Part shown: one piece after another, positions 54,567 through 64,000 of the stretch
How positions within the stretch are numbered: the stretch's first letter is position 1
Layout: each line of letters starts with the position of its first letter
Source of the DNA: Helichrysum umbraculigerum
Lineage: Eukaryota; Streptophyta; Magnoliopsida; Asterales; Asteraceae
Assembly (NCBI GenBank): GCA_949592205.1
Contig: CATIUR010000005.1
Location: 107,381,277 to 107,445,276, forward strand
DNA length: 64,000 bases
Direction of reading: 5' to 3'
The notes under the pieces: model-generated
What the model was told of the DNA's origin: nothing
Database searches by the model: none
Seen by the model: only the letters and a program-made list of their open reading frames with translations
Position numbers and translations under genes: made by a program

Positions 54567-56019
54567 AAGAGAAAATTGCCCATTTCATCCCTGTGTTTGT
54601 TCAAAAAATCACAAATCGTCCCTTATTTTAAAAAATATCACCAGTCATCCTTGTATTTGCTACTTTTGCTCACTAATGGTCCCATCTAACAAACTTCGTT
54701 AGTTTTCTCCGTTAAATCATGTGAAATGACCAAAATACCCTTTAAAGGATCTCAATCTCCGTCAGCCCATCTATATTTCATATTTAAAAATAATTAAATT
54801 ACTTACACTTCTCTCGAAGTCTCAAACACACTCTGTATCTATATCCATGTCTATATAATATTATACTCCGTGTATATTTCATTTTCCCGTCTCTTTTATT
54901 TTACGCCACTGTCATCCGCTGTTAATCACCACCGGCGAATCAAAAATGAGGATTCCAGCTCATATTCTCACCGCCGTTCTTCTCTTCTTTTTCCTCTTCA
55001 CTTCTCTGTTAATTGCAGAGATCAAATCTCTCAAGATCCGAACTGGTCCAATAATCCTCTTCGAAAAATTCGAATTCAGACACACTGGATTTGTCTCCGT
55101 CGCAATATTCGCCATTTCCGTCACATCGACGTTAGCGCAACCAGATCTGTCAAGGTTGGGGTTTTTCCTTCTATGAGAAGAATTGTAAAAATCCATCATA
55201 AATAATAAGGTGGGAATTAAAGGAGCTGAGTGAGATCTGGTAGTTAAAAATTGATTGATTGTTGGTTGTACCTGGAGAAGAAGATGAATGAAGATAAAGT
55301 AACTACCACCGGCCGGCCTCTCAACACTTGCCGGAAACCTGCAACTTCCAGCGGTGGTGGCGACTAGTGCAAAAATATTTCATTTTAGGTTTGAATGGAT
55401 TTCTATGTGTTTTTAAAAAATTGGGTCTTTTTGGGGTTCATAAATGGTTTCGATTTAGATCTAAGTTCCTATTTCGATTTTTCTAATGGATTTTCATATT
55501 GTGTTTGCGATTTTGGTATTGTTCGCATTTCCGCAGTGATAAATTTAAGTTTGTAGATTTATGTTTATTGTTCAATTTGTTTGTCATGGTGATTCGTTAC
55601 AGTTGTACTAATTGGTGGTTTGATATAGTTAATGGGTTTTGATCTCGAATGTGTGTTGCTTCATTTGAAGGCGTACTGATATAGTTAATTGGTGGTTTGA
55701 ATGTCTGTTGCTTCAATTGGTGGTTCGAATTTTTCGAGAAAGAATATAGTCACAGATATAGAAATTGGTATTTTTTTAAGATGATGATGATGATGGGTTG
55801 GTGAATGGATGAATTAAATACCGGTATAAGAAAAATTAAAATTAGGGGTATTTTAGTCATTTTAGTATGATTTAACAGAAAATGTTAACTATTTTAACGA
55901 AAAGGATTACTAGTGAGCAAAAGTAGCAAATACAAGGATGACTGGTGATATTTTTTGAAATAAGGGACGATTTGTGATTTTTTGGACAAACACAGGGACG
56001 AAATGGGCAATTTTCTCTT
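54567..56019. mobile_element. Mutator-like element with ~108-bp terminal inverted repeats (Pack-MULE)
   Basis: The left arm from AAGAGAAAATTGCCCATTTC to GCTACTTTTGCTCACTA is repeated inverted at the right arm with about three mismatches over 108 bp. Long inverted repeats and 1453-bp length fit a non-autonomous Mutator-like element. Inside is a fragment resembling a host gene (54946-55176) and no transposase. A 9-bp target duplication is not convincing at the borders I chose. Confidence 0.8.
54946..55176 (+). pseudogene. Captured first-exon fragment of a GOST / lung-seven-transmembrane receptor-like gene
   Basis: A 76-codon frame: a hydrophobic signal peptide (LTAVLLFFFLFTSLLIAEIKSL, residues about 8-29) followed by ILFEKFEFRHTGFVSV and SRLGFFLL. 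I recognise this order (signal peptide, E-I-K-S-L, L-F-E-K-F-x-F-x-H-T-G, S-R-L-G-F-F-L-L) as the N terminus of plant lung-seven-transmembrane receptor (GPR107/GOST-type) proteins, membrane proteins of the secretory pathway of roughly 440 residues. Here the frame meets TGA at 55174-55176, and short similarity may continue for a few codons before non-coding text. The seven membrane helices are absent. It lies between Mutator-like inverted repeats, so it is read as a transduplicated gene fragment. The family assignment is from memory of the family, not a search. Confidence 0.65.
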
Positions 56020-56513
56020 AATTTTTACTTAAAACCAGTCACACTTAATACCAAGTATATGTAGCTCCAAACATCAACTTTACTTAACATCAATTTCATC
56101 AAAACTACCAAGTATACAGCTCCAAACAAATATTTCCTTTGTATGTGTACATTGTAAAACAAACCTATGATATTTTTTCTAGATAAGTGACTAGTTTAAT
56201 TTATTGGATGTGATTTCTGAACTTCTTAAAAAACTCATTATTATACTTTAAATATACATGTAAAATTTCCTTCATACTTCTAACACGTACCTTTTAGTCT
56301 TCAAAACTTCTCCTGTACATTTCTTTTTATGAAAACCTTAATTTAACAAAAAAAGACTAAGAAAACAAGCAGAGGCACGTCATACAACGTTAATCATCAA
56401 TCATATACCAGGTAAAATTTGAACACAATTAATGAAATCCATCACAATTCGGATTAGATTAGAAAATAAACAAATGTAACATAAATTCATAATAATTTAA
56501 TAATTATATATTA
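56020..56513. other. No gene recognised
   Basis: AT-rich sequence without a supported ORF or repeat structure. Confidence 0.6.
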
Positions 56514-56811
56514 GGCTTAGTGCTTAAAAATGCAATTAACTAATGTTTGACATTCATAGTGTGTATCCAACTATTTCGGTGTACATTGTGTGTAAGAAAC
56601 TTGTAATTTGTTGTCATTGTATGTAATTTTTGGTATTTTTGCCGAGTGTCATCTATATAAGGTGTCATGTCGCATCATTATAAGTTGACACGTCACCAAA
56701 ATACATACAACGGCAATAATAATAAGTTTCTTACACACAATGTACGCTCGAATAGTTGGATACATAATATGAATGTCAGACTTTAGTTAATTGCATTTTG
56801 GCGCACTTAAC
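56514..56811. mobile_element. ~298-bp inverted-repeat element (MITE)
   Basis: The left arm (AAATGCAATTAACTAA..TTGACATTCATA..GTATCCAACTATT..GTACATTGTGTGTAAGAAACTT) recurs inverted at 56729-56800 with about 10-15 percent differences over some 85 bp. Flanks are both AT-rich (ATATATT / ATATATG). No coding capacity. Confidence 0.75.
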
Positions 56812-56814
56812 CAT

Positions 56815-56833
56815 ATATGTGTGTGTGTGTATA

Positions 56834-56875
<42 letters not shown>
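56815..56875. repeat. (GT)n(AT)n microsatellite
   Basis: A TGTGTGTGTGTG tract followed by about 20 AT units with one interruption. Confidence 0.95.
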
Positions 56876-56878
<3 letters not shown>

Positions 56879-57302
56879 TAGCTTATTATACATATTAAAC
56901 CTCACATGCAGTAAAATACGAATTGAAAATAGGTCGAGGACAAATGAGTCATTTACAATAAACAAAGGAGCACATAAACAGGAACGCCAACTTCTTGAAG
57001 TTTTGACTTGTAAACGTCCTCCATCACAATCCAAAGTACACAACAAGCATTTGCATTTCCCCATAACTTAAATCAACAAACCCAAGATTAATGCACAACA
57101 CCCGATGCATAATTTACAAGTCAATGCAACAAAGTGGAGTAACATTCTTTTTCATAATGAGAGGTTAAAAAACCGATATATATGTCCATTTTTCATTATG
57201 TATTTAATTAACTTAATTACATATTGCATATTGCATTATAAAAATTCAAAAAAACTCACTCACTGATCGGTTCCAATGTTCCATGGCTTTTATTAGATAC
57301 CA
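56876..57302. other. No gene recognised
   Basis: AT-rich intervening sequence. No supported ORF. Confidence 0.55.
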
Positions 57303-57305
57303 TTA

Positions 57306-58882
57306 GAGCATCCGGTGTCCAACTGTTGCCATCGGCGTTTAAAGCCGAGAACGTCGTCGGCCGGCGTTCAGCCGCCCCGGGACAGCGTTTCCAACGACGT
57401 TCTTGGCAGCATTTTGGTGTCACCGTTCGAAATCCCACGCCGCTCCCATGCCGTTTCCATTTTTTTTTGGTTCCAACGGATAGATTGATAAAAAAAATTT
57501 AAAAAAACTTTAAAAACTAGCCGTTCAACGGCAGTTTTTTGAAAAAAAAAATTAATTTTTTTTATAACTTTTACCTATAAATACAATACCTATACAACAC
57601 CAATATTCACACTTCAAACATCCAAAACACTCTCAAATACTCTCCAAAAATTTCTATATAATTTACCCATTTTCGTAACAATGTCGAACAACCAAAACAA
57701 CCCGTATCATTTACAATCCAATTGGAACCCGTTCACGAACATTTGGCAATCCACACAACCGCAACAAAATCCACCATCTTCCAACCCACAAATCCAAGGT
57801 TTCGCACCACACTCTTACAACATCCCGACACCACCACCATACAACCAACAACCACACCCGATGCAACCACACCCGATGCAACCACCACCGCAAATGTCAC
57901 CCTAGGAATACGCTCAATTTACAATGTGGCGTCAAAGTCAACAACAACCCGACGTCCTGTCCGTTGAAGAAACCAATCCGACACCCGAACCATCCAAAAG
58001 AGGCAAAGGCAGAAAGTCTAAAAAGACTCACCGGCCAAAACCAAGAAAGTTGTTCCAAACCGCAACCTTTGGTCACCGAAGGACGAGCTTCGTTTGGCTC
58101 AAAGTTGGATTTCGATATTCGAAAATTCCCAACGTGGCACTGACCAAGAAGGGTCTTCTTTTTGGTATCTCGTTATGGATTCCTACAATTCCAGCAATCC
58201 ACCATTCCAACGGAGAAAAGATGCGTTGTTGTCAAAATGGCGTTCTTTAAATGCGGATTGCAACAAGTTTCAGGGGGTTTATAAACGGTTTGACGACCAA
58301 AAAAGGAGTGGTGAAGGCCGAGACGATTTGTTGATCCGTTGTCACCATCAATACAAGGTGGAAAATGAGCAAAAAAGTTTCACAAATTTGATGGTGTGGG
58401 ACTTTTTGATGGATAAACAAAAGTGGCTTCATCCCGATCCGATTGTCGCCGGTAGACGAAATGTCCCCAAACGCAGCGAGACGGTGAATTTGGAAGACTT
58501 TGAAGATGAACTGGAGCAAGAAACGGATCAAAACCCGAATGAGGGTTTATTTGCTGACGATCCGCATCCATGACCTCAAGGAAAGTCCAGAAAACCAAAG
58601 TCCCAGAAAACGTCTTCTGGTTCGACTGCCAGTTCATCCCGTTCTTCGTTTGATGAATCACTCGCAACAACATTCGAAGGCATTCGAATGGACAAGAAAG
58701 GCTACTACAAGACGAAGGATCTCGAGGCCAAACTTCGAATCTTGTCGTTGCCGACTGAGAATTTATCGGAGCAAGCGAGGTTCATCTTGGAAATGGAGAA
58801 GCGGAAGATTTGCGAGACAATGGGATGGCCATACTATTACACCCTCTATTTCAAGACCAAATATATATATTTTTTTTTTTAA
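57306..58882 (+). mobile_element. PIF/Harbinger-like element, right end not found
   Basis: The left end is GAGCATCCGGTGTCC preceded by TTA (57303-57305), as expected for PIF/Harbinger. It encloses the SANT-like pseudogene below. No inverted GGATGCTC is seen to the right up to the next repeat, so the right terminus is lost or too diverged. Confidence 0.5.
57681..58882 (+). pseudogene. Harbinger ORF1-type SANT-like protein, broken
   Basis: Starts MSNNQNNPYHLQSNWNP; a Pro/Gln/His-rich N terminus (PHPMQPHPMQPP), an in-frame TAG at 57903-57905, then a basic stretch (KRGKGRKSKK), a frameshift near 58075, and the SANT/trihelix-like core (KDELRLAQSWISIFENSQRG, SFWYLVMDSYN, RRKDALLSKWRSLNADCNKF). The C-terminal half (58290-58882) has the NAM-associated-like region with a TGA at 58571-58573, an Ser-rich linker and a final helix (SEQARFILEMEKRKICETMGWP). 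The architecture fits PIF/Harbinger ORF1 proteins of 350-400 residues, which bind element ends with the transposase. One frameshift and two stops make it inactive. It is better preserved at the C terminus than the copy at 14505. Confidence 0.8.
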
Positions 58883-60915
58883 AACCGGAAATGCCTAGTG
58901 GAACACATATATTTTAGATTGCATATAAAACAACTAAAATATGCAATCCAAATTACATGATCTTTAAATTCAAATGGCCCTAATAATTACAACACTAAAT
59001 TAGGTGCAAATTGACTTACAACAAAATGTTAAACCAATAACATAATTATATAAAATCAGAGTGCTAGTCGCCAAACATTCCATCAAACCCTGATTTCTTG
59101 CAAACCCACCATCAAAGACTAAACCTGCAAGAGTAATGTGGGGGATTAGCACGAAGCTAAGTGATTAGACTAGTTCTAACAGTCTAACTTAGCATAACAA
59201 TCGATTTACAACAATCAACTATAAACGCACAATCAATCAAATAGAGGATCAGTGGTCCTTGTGACATCCACAGACCCGGGTGACGCACCAAGAACACTTA
59301 TAACCAACTGCAGGCCAATACAGTGGTATTACCGATAGCCCATTGCTATCTTTAGTCAACACGAAATCTAATTCACAACGAATGTTCACCAATCACATGT
59401 TGACTAACCTATAGCAACTAAGCCCAATCGCAACTGACCTCTATTATTCCAACCTATCATGGAATATTTCACCAACAATCAATCAATCAACTAACGATAT
59501 TATTTCAACCTATCATGAAATAAACCACTAGCAATTAATAAATCAATAAATCGATAAACATAAAACTACTAATGATTGGTGTAACCACAATGTCATCACC
59601 AATTTATCCTGTGAGAACCAGTCCACTCACCGAATACCTCAGTCGTCCACTCAGTAGTCTAATATCACCGAGTCTTTCTCCATATCTGAGAATACAACAG
59701 AATAACACAAGTTAGCTACTTGTTTCAATGTGAAATAACACAAGTAATTACAACACAATATTTAGCAATTTATAACACCATAATTAGTTAATTCAACTCA
59801 TCAATCCAACACTCCTATGGAAATGATTATACTTGACTCAAGTATCCACTTTTCAAATTATTACTTACTTTTAGTTATTTAACACAATTCAGTTCAAGAT
59901 TATAAATAACTATTTCAACATTATTAGTTCATCATCACTAGCAATTTATGATCATAGAATCACATTATCACATTAATCCACCTCAAATATAGTTAATTAA
60001 TATAATTAAACCATTAACCTCATATATTAAGAATTCACAATTTATCTCTTTCATTATTCCATTACTAACTCATGATCATCATCATAATCATCTTAGCTTC
60101 AATGAATAAAAACTTCATATACTAGCTTATCTTTTATTAATAACACTATAACAACCTCTCTTATTATCAATCAAGATGATTAACACCTAATCATTACACT
60201 TTCACCAAAATCCACTTGAATTATAATTCACATAACTTGATTAATCCACTATTTGGTTAGATTAAAGCTACTAACCCTCTCATTAACACTTATTGACACT
60301 ACTTCAACTAATATCAAGCTTTATTTTATGATAAATACCATTAACCCATCAAAAAGCTCCATGAACTTATCAAAATTATCAAGTTTCTCATAAAACTCAT
60401 GAACCCTAATTCAAACCTATAACTTAAGGCATGAATCATGTTACTTAACATCACTAACAAGTATAACAACATCAATCTCATGAATATTAACCTCAATTTT
60501 CGGATTATAATCAATAACCCATCAAAATTTATGATAAACCCTAAGAATCACCTTAAGTTTACAAACTTTAGATTGAATCATGTTAGTTATCATTAACAAC
60601 AAACTTAACCAACATAATTTTAACCATTTCAAGCCCTAATTTCGGATTATAACCAAGAACACTAAAACCCCCAAATTTCTAGGGTTCATACATCATGAAT
60701 TAGGGACTTACAAATTGAATAGAAAGATTAGGAGATGATAATCTATCCTCTTGAAGCTTGAATTCGAACTAGAGATCTTCAATTTGATGAAAAAGATGAA
60801 TTAAGCTAGGGTTTCATATGTATGTATGCGTACGTATGTATGTGAGGAGGAGAAATAAAGACCGACTCAAATATATGGAATTATCATATAAGTATTAAAT
60901 TTTATTCCCCGTACT
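58883..60915. other. Non-coding, LTR-like sequence
   Basis: No ORF of note. Words typical of the R/U5 part of plant LTRs occur on the plus strand (GCACGAAGCTAAGTGATTAG at about 59150, and AACACTAA/ACCATTAAC-rich text), and the right end has TATG-rich text (60810-60842). It is cut by the family B LTR at 60916. Assignment as an old LTR is a guess. Confidence 0.35.
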
Positions 60916-63794
60916 TGTAACACCCCCAAATTTAATGTTTTGCGGAAGCATACTTGGGTGTTACTAATCAATATACAAAGCACAAGATATACAATGAACG
61001 ACTCTAAATGAGACGTTTAAAAATGGTTATACATTACGTAAATAAAAATGTTTACAACGTCTTAAGTTTAACAACAAATTCCAAATACATAATTTGAAAA
61101 TATGAAAGTAAATGCAGAGTAGTCCCATTTGTTGAAAATATGCGACTCGAACTAGTAAGATCTTGTAGTAATCCTAATCCTGCTGGGCACCTGAGAACAC
61201 ATGCTAAAACAGGTCAGCTATAAAGCTGGTGAGTTCATAGGTTTGTTAGTTGAATACATAAAGTATAAATCTTGTATGTTTTGAGAAATTGTTCAGAATC
61301 CACGATTCTGATTTGTAGCAAATTTTAGTTGTAATTACCAATGTGCAATTCGAAAATTTAGGTATCTAATACCTAAGCAATTTTAGTCCGTACCTAAGTA
61401 CATAATAATTGAGGCATACAGAGCCTGAATACCTATCTGGTATGAGTAAGTGTATAACGGGAGGCAATACCTGCCTAAGTTGTAACCAAATAACTGTATG
61501 ACCACGTCATATGATAGTAAGTAACTGTAGTCCCGCAGAACTAGGATTTAATATATGAGGTGTTGCATCCAGCAACCAGTGATTGTAGATCCGCAGATCT
61601 ATGTTTGAATGTTTAGCGTGTCCGTTTACCCGATTAGCATAAGCTAACCCGGACATGAATTGAGCTAACGGCCTCGCGTGGCAGCACCACCGATCCGTTA
61701 ACTTATTGTGAACCCCGAGTATAACTCGCTGATCCATTGATTGAAGTTTCGTCCACTGCAATACCGTGGTTTCGTTTTGTGCCCACTTTACCGTGGCATC
61801 GTTTGGTGCCCGCTGCAATACCGCGGCATCGTTTTTGAAGTTGCTCGCAAGCAATTTGTAATTGAGCCGGCAGTACAACGACATGCCCGACTAAGTTGTT
61901 TGAGAGCCAGCAGTACTCGACATGCCTGACTAAGTAGATCGTATAATAGTTTGTAGATATTCATCAGGTGACACCCCCACGGTTGGATTACATCCTGGGC
62001 CGGAGGACCATCCCTGGTTGGATTACATCCTGAGCCAGAGTCGTCACCAGTTGTGTCGTTTTAATATAAGGAGTCTGTACTAACTTGTGATAATATTGTA
62101 TATTCCTAGCCTAAAGCCTAGCAAGTATATGTATAACGGAGTCTTGGGAAAATGTTCACTTAAGTTCAGTTCCCATTCTAAGGATAATGGAGTGTGTCGA
62201 CAGTTTTAGTTCTTAAAGAATAACTAAACTTGTAACAGTATAGGTAGAACTAACTAGTTCTAATGTATTCAATGATATTGTCCCGTGACAATATGGCCAA
62301 AAGATTTCAATAACTAAATCAAGTTATGGGTTGGTAATCGTTTTCCAATGACCTAACCGGGTACGATTGTAACCTATCTAGGTTAAGTATTGATATTGTT
62401 CTAAAACAATATTACGGGTGTGATTCCTAAGTATTACACATTTCGTATTACATACAGTAATATAAACAGTTGTAAATTATAAACGATTGTTAATATGATT
62501 TGAAAACAGCAATTGAGCATGTGTTTCACCCCGAAAATAGTAAAACAGTTGAAAGAGTGGGGCTATGAAACTCACCTGTGAGTTGTTAGCGATACGATGA
62601 TACGCGCGTCGTCTGAATGGTAACCTTCTAGTGTCCTAAACACGTGAGGTTATATAAGTATGAGGCAAATCAGTTTGTCTAAGTGAGTTGTTCATGTATG
62701 CATTTGTTGTTGAAGTCTGGGAATGGTGTACGGGGGTCCGGGGGCAGCGCCCCTGGTAGCGGGGTCCAAGGGGCGGCAGCCCCTGGCTGGGGTCGAGCTG
62801 CCAGGTCAGCTTGGAAAATTTTTATTTCTATTACTTTACTTTAAAGAAAACGTATTCGAAATCCAAATTCGGGTAAAATCGAGTGGTAAAATTTGGTTGT
62901 CAATACTTAGTGAAAAACATAGGTTTTTAAGGTTCTGCGACGTCAGATGCGACGTCAGCTGCGACGTCAGATGCGACGTAGGGTCGTGCGTCGCTATGTG
63001 CGACGTCGCAATTTAATGCGACGTTGTGCGTTACGTCGCAATGTGCGACGTTTAAGATTTACTGCGACGTAGGGTGTTACGTCGCATCATGCGACGTTGA
63101 GATGTTTTTGCGACGTTGGCTGCGACGTCGGCTGCGACGTCGCAGCACTGTTTTTGGTCTCTGCGACGTAGCGAACTGCTCGACGATTTCAAGATCCAAA
63201 TCGAGTTTTGGCTCGATTTTTGGGTGTTTTGATGTTATAGAAAGCTTCTAGCATGTATTTTGAAGTAATCTAAGTAATTTATAGAAAGAGAAACGATTTC
63301 TAGAGAGCGAAAGTGAGAAATCTTACTTTTTGATGAAAATGGGGATGAAGATGATGGTGAAGAAGATGAAGATGATGATGTCCGGTTTTGATGATGATGA
63401 ACTCCGAAAATGACGATGATGATGAGGATGATTCCGATTTTGATGATGATGATATTGTTGTTGGTTGTTGTTGTTGTTGGTGAAGTTAGAGAGAAAGAGA
63501 TAGAGAGAAAAGGTAGGTGAAAAAGAAGAAGAAAAATGAAGAAATGAGGTGGGGGGTTTGGGTTTTTGTTAAAACTCAGATCCCTAACTCGTGTACTGTG
63601 GTCTCCAACCACAGTACAAAATGTCCGTGATTTTATACCTGATTAAAATGTAGATTTATTACTTTAAATCTATAATTTTGTTTAAGTTGTTTTGTAAATA
63701 TTTTTAATAAAAATATTTCACTTGAACTATAAAAATGTAATTATTCAAAGTTTAAAAATCGGCGCGAAATTTGACTCTTTGACCGGGTGTTACA
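60916..63794 (-). repeat. 3' LTR, chromovirus-like family B, 2879 bp
   Basis: On the minus strand it starts TGTAACACCCGGTCAAAGAG just after a polypurine tract and ends AAATTTGGGGGTGTTACA at 60916. The matching internal region lies to the right, beyond the window. Contents: (GAT)n-rich leader text at 63330-63470, the GCGACGTC array at 62935-63175 and the hairpin-like GGGGGCAGCGCCCC near 62741. Ends match the solo LTR at 50776. Confidence 0.9.
62935..63175. repeat. Array of GCGACGTC words
   Basis: About 15 copies of (T)GCGACGT(C/A/T) in 240 bp, several forming TGCGACGTCGCA-type palindromes. It lies about 620-860 bp into the LTR on the minus strand, downstream of the CT-rich start region. Confidence 0.85.
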
Positions 63795-64000
63795 TTCTCC
63801 CCCTGTTAAGAAAATTTCGTCCCGAAATTTAAAGTGATGTCAGGGTTGCGCATGGTCTGGGGAGCAATGTTCGTACGAGAGGTTTGTCGAATTGATTGTA
63901 GACATACCACGTCTATGACGGAGTTGAAGAGCAGTCAATCCATGACTGTGTCGAGGTTTGTTATCATAGTCACATCCTGACTATTTCATTTGTTTGAGTT
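63795..64000 (-). mobile_element. 3' tail and polypurine tract of a Ty3 element running off the right edge
   Basis: On the minus strand the sequence reads ATTTCGGGACGAAATTTTCT then AACAGGGGGAGAA directly before the LTR; this GGACGAAATTT...GGGGGAGAA context is the conserved pol end/polypurine tract of plant Ty3 chromoviruses. The remaining 160 bp are 3' tail without a recognised domain. Confidence 0.85.

Overview
The window is plant nuclear DNA, made almost entirely of nested transposable elements. I see no intact host gene. The visible families (Ty3 chromovirus-like and Tat/Athila-like LTR elements, a Sirevirus-type copia element with a long downstream ORF, a short-LTR copia element, CACTA, PIF/Harbinger, Mutator-like and SINE elements) and the AT-rich background point to a eudicot. 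The LTR style would suit Asteraceae, but that is a guess from general familiarity, not a search result.

Layout, left to right. 1-3354: the 5' part of a minus-strand Ty3 element, with gag, a separate leader ORF, a tRNA-iMet primer-binding site and a broken 5' LTR. 3355-9596: the 3' end of a plus-strand Tat/Athila-like element whose LTR is split by a 3.16-kb solo LTR (target duplication CCGGA), followed by another LTR fragment. 9597-14316: a compound microsatellite, an inverted-repeat element split by a 2.39-kb solo LTR, a tRNA-derived SINE and a 132-bp MITE. 14320-15733: a PIF/Harbinger-type element carrying only a SANT-like ORF. 15737-29250: a gene-like but non-coding body ending in a CACTA terminus. 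It is interrupted by a copia element (17781-26937, two identical 196-bp LTRs, target duplication ATATT), which is itself interrupted by a non-autonomous CACTA element (18283-22554).

29254-43298: a Sirevirus-like copia element on the plus strand with decayed gag and pol, a solo LTR inside RNase H (34080-36666, target duplication ATTTT), a very long env-like ORF (37718-42077, broken), a polypurine tract and a 3' LTR. 43299-47410: Tat/Athila-like LTR sequence, part of it doubled, then a 122-138-bp tandem array. 48453-48584: a second MITE. 49480-54469: one LTR (target duplication GAACA) holding a second solo LTR (target duplication TCTAA). 54567-56019: a Mutator-like element with long terminal inverted repeats carrying what looks like the first exon of a GOST/lung-seven-transmembrane receptor gene (Pack-MULE). 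57306-58882: a second Harbinger SANT-like pseudogene. 60916-64000: the 3' LTR, polypurine tract and 3' tail of a minus-strand Ty3 element that continues past the right edge.

A theme across the window is that the LTR families carry short, mostly palindromic GC-rich words in arrays, with a different word in each family. In Tat/Athila-like LTRs these lie just upstream of the TATA box. In chromovirus-like LTRs they lie in the probable transcribed leader. The insertion-in-insertion order allows relative dating of several elements. All coding sequence is element-derived and most of it is visibly broken.
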